14,637 bases of DNA from Candidatus Pacearchaeota archaeon UBA284 (GTDB taxonomy: Archaea; Nanobdellota; Nanobdellia; Pacearchaeales; UBA284), in contig DAKN01000093.1 of the NCBI GenBank assembly GCA_002499185.1, positions 14,679-29,315 of the forward strand, in the 5' to 3' direction. A program made the position numbers and the translations under genes. A model generated the notes under the pieces. The model made no database searches. It was not told where the DNA came from and saw only the letters and a list, made by a program, of their open reading frames with translations. Below, piece by piece: positions 1 through 6,064 of the stretch (positions within the stretch are counted from its first letter, which is position 1; the number at the start of each line of letters is the position of its first letter).

Positions 1-122
1 TCCAACTTGCAACGAGTATATTCTTCAAATTCTTCAGTAGTTAATAAATTTTTTGGAATATATGAGTATCCATTTTTTGATACAATGCGTTTATCATTTG
101 GAGAATTGAATATTAATGGCAT
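1..122 (-). CDS. partial unknown gene (N-terminal 40 codons)
   Basis: An open minus-strand frame starts with ATG at 122-120 and runs off the left edge without a stop. It begins MPLIFNSPNDKRIVSKNGYS and continues with a polar, acidic stretch (TTEEFEEYTRC). A strong ribosome site (AAGGAG on the minus strand) lies seven bases before the ATG and overlaps the stop codon of the upstream exonuclease gene, so the two are probably translated from one leftward message. Too little is present to assign a family. The start and the coding nature are well supported; the function is unknown. Confidence 0.7.
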   Translation of the reverse strand, partial: MPLIFNSPNDKRIVSKNGYSYIPKNLLTTEEFEEYTRCKL

Positions 123-126
123 TTAC

Positions 127-1233
127 CTACTCCTTACTCGGAGATAGAATGCTTTGCAAGAACAAAAAATTTTCAACTGATAATTTGATGTTCTCTTTAT
201 CTAAAACATGGCTCATTTGTTGCAATGATTCAGATACTGAATACTTTATTGGTTGTTTTTCAAAAATAAAATCTATTTCCTTTTTCTGTTCAAAAGAAAG
301 TAAATCAAAATTTGTAAGGCTCATTAACTTGAAATTTCTAACTAAAATATTTTTCAACTCCTCATCTGTTTCTTTCTGTGACTTAAACTCCTTTATGGAT
401 TCTATAAGCACAGAAGTAGCATCTATTTTTTGCCCTTCTGATATAGATTTGCTTTTTTCTCTAATATTTTTTATTATTTCTATTGCAGTCTTTTCCCCAA
501 CCCCCTTTATCCCAGGAATATTATCTGAGGTATCCCCAACCAAAACCTTAAAAATCAAGTATTCTTTTGTGCTTAATTTTTCATCAAATTTTAAAACATC
601 GTTAAAAGTAAAAATATCATAAAACTCATTTCGTTTGTTATTGACATAATAAAATAAAAGAGACGGATAATAGGTCAGTAATTGCAAGAAGTCCCTATCG
701 CCAGATACAAGAACATTTCTATTTTTTAATAAGTGTTTGGTAATTAAATAGGATAAAACAAGGTCACCTTCGGCGTAAGTAATGTGGAATATCTTTACCT
801 TCGGAATTGTTGACAACCAATTTAATAAAATGGAAAATTGTCTACCTTCTTCGTCTCTGTCTGATGGTGACAGCCCTGCAAATATATTTACTTGTTTGTT
901 TTTATAGGTAGGTAATAATTCCCTGTGCCTTACAGAACCACCTCTATCAAACGAAATAAAAATATTGTCTATTTGTGTTTTATCAATGGAGGAGTATATG
1001 TTTTTTAAGACATACAAGAAACTGTATACAGAACGCTTTAGAATTGAAATGTCTTGTCCAACAAAATTTGACTGCTCATAACTTTTAACCATCATTGCTC
1101 TCATATACAGGTTTGAACCATCAATCAAAATATTGAACTTACTTGTCTTGTTTTTTTGAAGAAACACCCGTATTATTTTCTTCTGTTGGTCTTTTTCTTT
1201 TACTTCCATTGAGGAATCAAAATTAAACATCAT
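127..1233 (-). CDS. FEN-family 5'-3' exonuclease (PolI N-terminal / T4 RNase H type)
   Basis: A 368-aa structure-specific 5' nuclease, expected to remove RNA primers and 5' flaps during phage DNA replication. Visible motifs in order: metal-binding Asp38 in LIDGSN, Asp96 in ISFDRGG with a following basic RHRELLPTYKNK arch-type stretch, Glu155/Asp157 in AEGD, Asp179/Asp181 in SGDRDF, and the helix-three-turn-helix block GDTSDNIPGIKGVGEKTA at about 233-250, with Asp234 and Asp237 completing the metal sites. The common EADD motif reads AEGDL here: the ExD pair is kept but the third acid is lost. The C-terminal 100 residues are charged and not assigned. The start ATG overlaps the TGA of the upstream gene (ATGA), implying translational coupling; the adjacent ATG at 1230 is an alternative with better ribosome-site spacing. 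The length is near that of T4 RNase H plus an N-terminal extension of about 30 residues. Confidence 0.92.
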   Translation of the reverse strand: MMFNFDSSMEVKEKDQQKKIIRVFLQKNKTSKFNILIDGSNLYMRAMMVKSYEQSNFVGQDISILKRSVYSFLYVLKNIYSSIDKTQIDNIFISFDRGGSVRHRELLPTYKNKQVNIFAGLSPSDRDEEGRQFSILLNWLSTIPKVKIFHITYAEGDLVLSYLITKHLLKNRNVLVSGDRDFLQLLTYYPSLLFYYVNNKRNEFYDIFTFNDVLKFDEKLSTKEYLIFKVLVGDTSDNIPGIKGVGEKTAIEIIKNIREKSKSISEGQKIDATSVLIESIKEFKSQKETDEELKNILVRNFKLMSLTNFDLLSFEQKKEIDFIFEKQPIKYSVSESLQQMSHVLDKENIKLSVENFLFLQSILSPSKE

Positions 1234-2069
1234 TCCTCTTTTTTCTTTTTGTGTAGAATTGCTAACTTCTGCTTAATATGCATTTGATTTACATAAGTTT
1301 CTTTCATAAGTCGTTCAGCCCACAATTCAAAAGATTGAGGGGTCATAGTGTTAATCTCAAAATAGTATGCGTTGAAATGACCAGAATCTGGGTTATAAAA
1401 ATTATGACTATACTTTTTTGGCTGTTTCTTACCATCTCCAAAAAGATTTACAAATAAAAAATTATATTTTTCATTTTGAGTAGATAAATAAGGATAAAAT
1501 AATTTATGTATTGAGTCTAAATCCGTAAATGCAAATAAAAACTCTTTCCCCTCTCTCATATCTTGCACATTTAAGTATAATTTTAATCCCAATCTTTTAG
1601 AAGCCCTTTCAATCGCAGAAAATGATTTTGGACTTCCTATGGTATCCACAAATAACAAAACATTTATTATTTTATTATCATCAACATTGCTTTTCAGGTT
1701 ATCAAGTTTTTCTTTATATTTTTCAACTTTTTCATATAATTCATTTGTATGATTTTGCCTATCCTTTAATTTTCTTTCTCTATCTGCCTGCAAACTCAGG
1801 ATGTCCTTGTCGTTTAAACCATGAACTTTTTTATAAAACTCCCAACATTCTTTACAATTTGAAACAGGTATCTTCTTTCCAGAGTATGACTTATGAATTG
1901 TGCATCCTACCATTGCTGTTTTTGGTTTTATCTTAAATTTTTTAACTACTTCGGGATAATTCTTAAACTCATTTGGATTATTTTTTAAGTATAACTTCCA
2001 ACAATCTTTACACTTAGCATCTATTGGTGGATTTTTTCCAAGATAATCAGGATGGTTTTTACAAGACAT
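1230..2069 (-). CDS. tandem CxxH/CxxC zinc-motif protein with coiled coil, unknown function
   Basis: A 279-aa protein that I cannot assign to a named family. Its N-terminus carries two copies of one motif, C-x2-H-x(4-5)-G-K-x(2)-P-x(4-6)-C-x2-C-W. The first uses Cys3, His6, Cys20 and Cys23; the second uses Cys56, His59, Cys72 and Cys75. Each resembles a small zinc finger. Residues about 90-135 are highly charged and probably helical or coiled-coil. The remainder (VLLFVDTIGSPKSFSAIERA onwards) looks like a folded alpha/beta domain ending in a lysine-rich tail. The start has an excellent ribosome site (AGGAGG on the minus strand, six bases away). It is the first gene downstream of the leftward promoter in the hub and is coupled to the exonuclease gene, so a role in DNA binding, replication or transcription control is plausible but inferred. 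Confidence 0.85.
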   Translation of the reverse strand: MSCKNHPDYLGKNPPIDAKCKDCWKLYLKNNPNEFKNYPEVVKKFKIKPKTAMVGCTIHKSYSGKKIPVSNCKECWEFYKKVHGLNDKDILSLQADRERKLKDRQNHTNELYEKVEKYKEKLDNLKSNVDDNKIINVLLFVDTIGSPKSFSAIERASKRLGLKLYLNVQDMREGKEFLFAFTDLDSIHKLFYPYLSTQNEKYNFLFVNLFGDGKKQPKKYSHNFYNPDSGHFNAYYFEINTMTPQSFELWAERLMKETYVNQMHIKQKLAILHKKKKEE

Positions 2070-2091
2070 TAATTCCTCCTACTGCGAATTA

Positions 2092-2112
2092 CAAGTAGAT
2101 TTACTTTACTTG
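2092..2112. promoter_or_regulatory. operator-like inverted repeat overlapping GTAAATCTA motif
   Basis: CAAGTA (2092-2097) and TACTTG (2107-2112) form an inverted repeat, and the minus-strand motif GTAAATCTAC (2104-2095) lies between and across the arms. It sits about 25 bases upstream of the start codon of the zinc-motif gene and just downstream of the predicted leftward promoter, so it would fall in the 5' leader. This is a plausible regulator-binding or leader element; no protein partner is identifiable. Confidence 0.4.
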
Positions 2113-2128
2113 ATAAAATTATTTTAAT

Positions 2129-2156
2129 AATATAATTATTTTTTATGTTTTGTCAA
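2129..2156 (-). promoter_or_regulatory. sigma-70-like promoter reading leftwards
   Basis: On the minus strand a perfect -35 hexamer TTGACA (2156-2151) is followed by TATATT at 2134-2129 with a 16-base spacer, or TATTAT at 2132-2127 with an 18-base spacer. Transcription would begin near 2120 and give a leader of about 50 bases before the zinc-motif gene. It looks recognisable by the unmodified host RNA polymerase and so could drive early expression of the leftward genes. Confidence 0.6.
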
Positions 2157-2196
2157 GGGGGTGGTTTTTTAAGGGAAAGGGGGGATATAAGGGGGG
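2157..2196 (+). repeat. clustered G-runs, G-quadruplex-capable
   Basis: G5 (2157-2161), GGG (2173-2175), G6 (2179-2184) and G6 (2191-2196) lie within 40 bases, in a genome otherwise almost free of such runs. Four G3+ tracts with loops of 11, 3 and 6 bases fit a permissive quadruplex pattern. The last two runs (G6-N6-G6) are mirrored by C6-N6-C6 at 2348-2365. Confidence 0.5.
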
Positions 2197-2347
2197 AATA
2201 GGATATAATATTATATATAATATATTAAACTAGTTTATTTAATTAAAAGTACTAGATTAAATTTAATTAAATAATTTAATATTTTTGGACCTATTTTATA
2301 TTTTAAATTACTTTTAACCTAGAATATATTTTATTTATTTTTTTAAA

Positions 2348-2365
2348 CCCCCCATAAAGCCCCCC
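2348..2365 (-). repeat. C6-N6-C6 block, inverted partner of the G6-N6-G6 block
   Basis: CCCCCC (2348-2353), six bases ATAAAG, then CCCCCC (2360-2365). It has the same 18-bp architecture as 2179-2196 in inverted orientation, 151 bp away across the AT-only core. TTGTTA follows directly at 2366, echoing the TTGACA that follows the C-run on the minus strand at the left side. No convincing -10 box at normal spacing was found for a rightward host-type promoter. Confidence 0.5.
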
Positions 2366-2409
2366 TTGTTATTTTCAAAAATTTTATATCAAAAATTTTA
2401 CTCAAACAA

Positions 2410-2419
2410 GTAAATCTAT
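2410..2419 (+). promoter_or_regulatory. GTAAATCTAT motif upstream of the amidase gene
   Basis: GTAAATCTAT lies 55 bases upstream of the amidase start codon. The same string followed by TA occurs before the genes at 3784 and 13855, and GTAAATCTAC occurs in mirror position before the leftward operon. The repeated intergenic placement suggests a phage promoter or regulator site. The AAAAGTT element that accompanies the two downstream copies is not present here. Confidence 0.45.
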
Positions 2420-2425
2420 ATTCAG

Positions 2426-2450
2426 GTAAGTAAAATTTATCTTTACTAAC
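2426..2450 (+). promoter_or_regulatory. leader hairpin before the amidase start
   Basis: GTAAGTAAA (2426-2434) and TTTACTAAC (2442-2450) pair over nine positions with one mismatch and a seven-base loop. The stem ends 14 bases before the amidase ATG, which has no clear Shine-Dalgarno sequence. It could modulate lysis-gene translation or be a dyad operator. It is AT-rich, so the stability is modest. Confidence 0.35.
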
Positions 2451-2464
2451 AAAAATGAGTATTT

Positions 2465-3115
2465 ATGAAACCAAAAATATATCTTATTGACGGGCACACT
2501 TTACCAAAAGATTATGGGGCTCAATTACCCTACCCTGAATGGAACAATCTTTGGAATGAGGCTAAATTAGTTAGAGTTGTAAGTAATAAAATATATGAAC
2601 TTATAAACAATAGTTCAAGAAAACCTTTATTTGATATAATTTATTTTAATGTTGATAATAAAAACTTAAATGAAAGTCTTTTCAGAAAAGTTCAGGCTAT
2701 AAACTATACTTATTCTGATAAAGAAAAAGACCTTGCGATTGAGATTCACTTTGACTTTGTTTCAAACCAGAATGCAAATGGAAGAAGTGTGATTGTTGGT
2801 TCTGCTATTGAGGCTGGAAAAATCTTTAAAAGTGCTTTTAATATTCCTGAAATAAAAAACAATGATATTTATGTAATTGAAGAATATTGGAAAAATGAAT
2901 ATACTACTGATTCCGATTTGGCTATATTAAAAAGAGACCTTGGATTTATATCTGATACAAAAATAAAAGCAATTATTGTTGAGAATTTATTTGTATCGAG
3001 TAAAAAAGATATGTCTTGGATTTTTAGTGATTTAGAAGGAAATTCTAAAAAACTTGCACAAACAGTTGTAGATGGTATTTTTAACTACTATGAAAAAATA
3101 TTTGGGATTAAATAA
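2465..3115 (+). CDS. N-acetylmuramoyl-L-alanine amidase (Amidase_3 type), endolysin
   Basis: A 216-aa single-domain zinc amidase that would cut the bond between N-acetylmuramic acid and L-alanine in peptidoglycan, most likely as the phage endolysin. The Amidase_3 pattern is clear: first zinc ligand His11 in YLIDGHT, candidate second ligand Glu32 in NEAKLVRVVS, third ligand His95 in EIHFDF followed by NANGRSVIVGS (the usual S-H-x-N...G segment), and catalytic Glu173 in AIIVENLFVSSKKD (compare the usual VELGFLSN). There is no signal peptide, transmembrane segment or cell-wall-binding domain, so it would need a holin or another export route; no holin was recognised in this window. It is the first gene rightwards from the hub. 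The ATG lacks a good ribosome site; an ATG at 2455 is out of frame and closes quickly. Confidence 0.85.
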   Translation: MKPKIYLIDGHTLPKDYGAQLPYPEWNNLWNEAKLVRVVSNKIYELINNSSRKPLFDIIYFNVDNKNLNESLFRKVQAINYTYSDKEKDLAIEIHFDFVSNQNANGRSVIVGSAIEAGKIFKSAFNIPEIKNNDIYVIEEYWKNEYTTDSDLAILKRDLGFISDTKIKAIIVENLFVSSKKDMSWIFSDLEGNSKKLAQTVVDGIFNYYEKIFGIK

Positions 3116-3118
3116 TTA

Positions 3119-3724
3119 ATGGCAATTAAAAAATTCTCTGAAAAAGAAATAAGGTTAAGACGAAAGTTTATCAAGGAAGCCATAAACCTAAGGGGGTATG
3201 TGTTTTACTATTACTCTCTTGACATTGATAAAACAAAAAATACTTCTGAATATTCGTCTCTTTATAACGAATCTCCCCAAGAATATCATTTTTATAATAG
3301 ATTTGAAATAAAAGGAACAATTCAAACTGGAAATGCTGAATTGAAAAACAAAAAATGGGGTATAGAAACGGTTCAAAAAGAAACATCAGATTTGATAACA
3401 GCAGAAATATATTATTTAACCCCACAAGATAAATGGGCTGATGATTTTGGAGAGAATACAATTCTTCCCAATGAATTTGAAGAATCAGATTTGTTTTTGA
3501 AAGTAATCCCAAAAGTCGGAGATTATTTAAGATATCCAAAGAGTGGAAATCAGTTTTTTGAAATAACTTCTGTTTACAATAGTGGGTGGGATTTTTTTGA
3601 AACTTATATGCTTACCTTAATGCAAAGACCTTATATTGTTTCCGAGGAAACTTTAAGTTCATCTATTGAAAAAACTGTTACAAAAAATATAAATCAAAGA
3701 GATTCTGAAAGTTCTTTTGGATAA
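3119..3724 (+). CDS. neck protein resembling T4 gp14
   Basis: A 201-aa protein, somewhat shorter than T4 gp14 (about 256 aa), which helps form the neck joining the filled head to the contractile tail. Recalled T4 gp14 sequence matches in two places: KEAINLRGYVFYYYSLD near the N-terminus (gp14 has an AESIQMRGVECYYVPR segment) and PKVGDYLRYPKSGNQFFEIT near residue 135-155 (gp14 has KEGDLIYFPMDNSLFEI), followed in both by an aromatic stretch and a YIVSEE / FIYSGEE turn. It starts three bases after the amidase stop and has only a weak ribosome site, which suggests coupled translation. The match is from memory and by eye, so the family call is probable rather than certain. If right, it marks the phage as a T4-like myovirus. 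Confidence 0.65.
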   Translation: MAIKKFSEKEIRLRRKFIKEAINLRGYVFYYYSLDIDKTKNTSEYSSLYNESPQEYHFYNRFEIKGTIQTGNAELKNKKWGIETVQKETSDLITAEIYYLTPQDKWADDFGENTILPNEFEESDLFLKVIPKVGDYLRYPKSGNQFFEITSVYNSGWDFFETYMLTLMQRPYIVSEETLSSSIEKTVTKNINQRDSESSFG

Positions 3725-3728
3725 TTGG

Positions 3729-3758
3729 AAAAGTTGTATGGTTTTTGTAAATCTATTA
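3729..3758 (+). promoter_or_regulatory. conserved element AAAAGTT-N11-GTAAATCTATTA, copy 1
   Basis: AAAAGTT (3729-3735), an 11-base spacer ending in TTTTT, then GTAAATCTATTA (3747-3758). It begins four bases after the neck-gene stop and lies upstream of the 3784 gene, whose AAAAGGAG ribosome site follows. The same two boxes with identical spacing recur at 13810-13839. The two-box layout looks like a promoter, possibly read by a phage-modified polymerase. Confidence 0.55.
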
Positions 3759-3783
3759 CTGATTAAATTAAAAGGAGAAACTA

Positions 3784-5088
3784 ATGCAAGTCTTTAATTT
3801 TGACTTTAAAAATACATATTATCTTGGATTGAGGAACACTCAATTCATATATGATGGGTTTAATAGTGTTTATGGGGCTATAAAGTATATGCCAGTAGAC
3901 ACTTCAGAAGAATACACGGTCATTTCAAATACTCCATTTTATCCATTTACAAAAGACTACACAGGGGATTTGTTATACACTTTTCCGTTAATAATTCAAG
4001 ATTTATACTATTATGATTTTTCAGACAGTTCTTGGAAGCAGTTTACGGAAACAAACGATGCTTTATTTGATTTGAATATAGTTGGAACTGATTACAAGGT
4101 TGGTTTTGTCACAAATAGAGGAAAGGTTTTAAAAATAAATGGATATATTTCATTCATTTGGAATGGAACTTCATTTAATGGGTATATGTTAAATGATTTG
4201 GAGTATAGAAAAGTATCAGAGGGGTTTCCAGAAAAAGATTTTAGCAATCTGCAATATTGGAATCAGCAATTTGTTGAAACAAGTGATTACTATAGCGAAT
4301 GTGTTTCCAAGTATGAAATATATTTATTTAATTATGAAACTTCAACTAAAACCTATCTTAATCTTGAAACCTACGGAAGTAATTTTTCTTTGTTGAACAA
4401 TCAATTAAAAATAAATATAGATAAGGACAACTCAGTTCACATTCTCCCATTAAACTTTTTAATACTACCAGAATCGTTTTCAATAGATAGAATAGTTTTG
4501 GATTATTTTATTGAGAATCAAACAGCAAATAATTCAATCGGATTTAGAATAGTTGACGAGGAAGGTAGGGAATGGATGTATAGTGTTTCTTATAACGAAT
4601 GGCAATATGTTGGGCAAGTATCAAGTGAATTTCCAGCGGGAACAACAATATATCAAAGTTTAGAAACATTGAATAGATATATTGGAACTTTCACAGAATC
4701 AAATAAAATAAAAATAAAGATGAAGGTTATAAGTGATGATAATAACATTTTCATAAACCGAGTTTCTGTTTTTTATACGGATAATTCAGAAGAGGAAAGT
4801 GTTGCAAAGGTTAATGTGTATGGTAATATAAGAGATATTATTGGTGAAATACAAGAGGGAGTTATGGTTCAAGTAATGCCAAGAATACCACAGGGAAATT
4901 ACTCATTAGGTAGAGTTTATTCTGGAATTGGAAGCATAACAACAACTGACGAAAATGGAAATTTTGTAGTAAGTGTAGATGCAAATACTACAATTGTAGT
5001 AAACATACCAATTTGTGGATTGAGGACTCAAATTGAGGTCGGATATGAGGATGTAAATCTTGCGGAATATATTGAAAGCCGATATTAA
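3784..5088 (+). CDS. probable virion structural protein with C-terminal carboxypeptidase-regulatory-like domain
   Basis: A 434-aa protein without a signal peptide or membrane segment, rich in aromatic and beta-forming residues throughout. The last 95 residues or so (VAKVNVYGNIRDIIGEIQEG, then TDENGNFVVSVDANTTIVVN) match the carboxypeptidase-regulatory / Cna-B-like beta-sandwich pattern seen at the ends of many phage virion and host-contact proteins. The middle part (about 150-340) may be a lectin-like or receptor-binding beta domain, but I do not recognise it. The start is well supported by AAAAGGAG eight bases upstream, and a conserved promoter-like element lies in the preceding gap. It sits between the neck-like gene and the exported fibre-like genes, so tail, baseplate or fibre is likely. 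No specific T4 counterpart is claimed. Confidence 0.7.
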   Translation: MQVFNFDFKNTYYLGLRNTQFIYDGFNSVYGAIKYMPVDTSEEYTVISNTPFYPFTKDYTGDLLYTFPLIIQDLYYYDFSDSSWKQFTETNDALFDLNIVGTDYKVGFVTNRGKVLKINGYISFIWNGTSFNGYMLNDLEYRKVSEGFPEKDFSNLQYWNQQFVETSDYYSECVSKYEIYLFNYETSTKTYLNLETYGSNFSLLNNQLKINIDKDNSVHILPLNFLILPESFSIDRIVLDYFIENQTANNSIGFRIVDEEGREWMYSVSYNEWQYVGQVSSEFPAGTTIYQSLETLNRYIGTFTESNKIKIKMKVISDDNNIFINRVSVFYTDNSEEESVAKVNVYGNIRDIIGEIQEGVMVQVMPRIPQGNYSLGRVYSGIGSITTTDENGNFVVSVDANTTIVVNIPICGLRTQIEVGYEDVNLAEYIESRY

Positions 5089-5100
5089 GGAGAAAGGTAT

Positions 5101-6048
5101 ATGTTAAAAAGGGGAATCCTATTATTTCTTTTGTTTTTAGTAGGCATTCAATTGTCTGCTCAATATTCTGGCGGGTGGCAGAATGATTTCTATGTTCCAT
5201 TTCTTGTTTGGACTGGACAGAAAGATACTATTACTGCTCCGCAGAAAGCAGGAACTGTCGTGTATATGCCTTCAACTGGAAGTTTGTATTTAAAAACTAC
5301 AACTGGGTGGCAAATTATAAATGTTGGGAGTGGTGCGTCCTCTTCAAATGCGGACAGTTTGGGACACCAACCTGCAAATTACTACTTAAATAATCTCAAT
5401 GACAGTTTTGCAATATTGACGGGGGATTCAGCATTTATAAGTGCGTTGAGAGTAGATACCATCTATGGAGATTATGTTGATAGTATGTGGGTCATTAATA
5501 AACTTGGTGGCGTTTTGAATATGGATACAATTAGATATGATATATCAGAATATGTTCCTTATTCAAGAGAGTTAAACATCAAATACACTACTGATATTTT
5601 AAGAACAACAATGGTTCAAAATTTATATGATTATAAATCTGCATACTTTTCATTTTATACAATTGCAAATGGAAGTAATTATGTTTCTCAACTATGTTAT
5701 ATTAATAATTATTCAAATGCACCAACATCACAAGCACACAAATATTTTAATGGTGTAAGGGATTCAATCCTTTCAATTTCTTATAAAATGAAAAACATAA
5801 ATCCTGCAAATTGCAAGATTGTAATAAGTTTATTTACAGAAGATTTTGACACGCTTTTTTTAAATAAAGTATTGCCGAATTCTCTGACACAAACAAGTAT
5901 TAGTTTTGGAATTGATGATTTAGAGGATAGTTTAATAACAATAAATAAAGGAACAACCTTTATTGTAAAAGATAGTATTTTTATTGCAACCACAAGTGAT
6001 TCAGTGTTTTTATATGATACAGAATTAAAAATAAAATATAGCGAATAA
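5101..6048 (+). CDS. fibre-like protein with Sec signal peptide
   Basis: A 315-aa protein starting with a classic signal peptide: basic MLKRG, hydrophobic ILLFLLFLVGI, and a probable cleavage after LSA (residue 20). The mature N-terminus has a phage fibre/adhesin motif (TVVYMPSTGSLYLKTTTGWQ), a Gly/Ser linker (about 76-83), then ADSLGHQPANYYLN, a segment typical of trimeric tail-fibre shafts. The C-terminal 165 residues (YVPYSRELNIKYTTD onwards) are a beta-rich domain clearly related to the C-terminus of the next gene's product, including the shared KYFNGVRDSILSISYKM / KYFGDVRDSVIYIRYKM block. AAGGAG overlaps the previous stop and sets the start. Seen: signal peptide and fibre-like repeats. 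Inferred: a surface-exposed adhesin, decoy or virion fibre. Confidence 0.75.
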   Translation: MLKRGILLFLLFLVGIQLSAQYSGGWQNDFYVPFLVWTGQKDTITAPQKAGTVVYMPSTGSLYLKTTTGWQIINVGSGASSSNADSLGHQPANYYLNNLNDSFAILTGDSAFISALRVDTIYGDYVDSMWVINKLGGVLNMDTIRYDISEYVPYSRELNIKYTTDILRTTMVQNLYDYKSAYFSFYTIANGSNYVSQLCYINNYSNAPTSQAHKYFNGVRDSILSISYKMKNINPANCKIVISLFTEDFDTLFLNKVLPNSLTQTSISFGIDDLEDSLITINKGTTFIVKDSIFIATTSDSVFLYDTELKIKYSE

Positions 6049-6064
6049 AAAAAAGAGATTGTAA

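Larger units (their letters stand above)
2070..2464. other. divergent intergenic regulatory hub, possible replication origin
   Basis: A 395-bp gene-free region separating leftward from rightward genes. From left to right it holds an outward GTAAATCTAC motif (minus strand, 2095-2104), a leftward promoter, G-runs (2157-2196), an almost pure A/T core (2203-2340) containing perfect palindromes TATAATATTATA (2204-2215), AAACTAGTTT (2227-2236) and ATTTAATTAAAT (2261-2272, at the exact midpoint), C-runs (2348-2365), then an outward GTAAATCTAT motif (2410-2419) and a hairpin (2426-2450). An AT-rich core with flanking G/C blocks would suit a divergent promoter, a duplex-unwinding element, or both. The symmetry is seen directly; any function as an origin is inference. 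Confidence 0.6.

Noticed and set aside
116..622. Plus-strand open frame of 168 codons opposite the exonuclease gene
   Set aside because: It lies wholly antisense to a gene with clear catalytic motifs, has Ser/Phe-rich shadow composition, and no ribosome site was noted.
2366..2390. Rightward sigma-70 promoter starting with TTGTTA
   Set aside because: The mirrored position is suggestive, but no -10 box occurs at 15-19 bases; TATATC is only 13 bases away.
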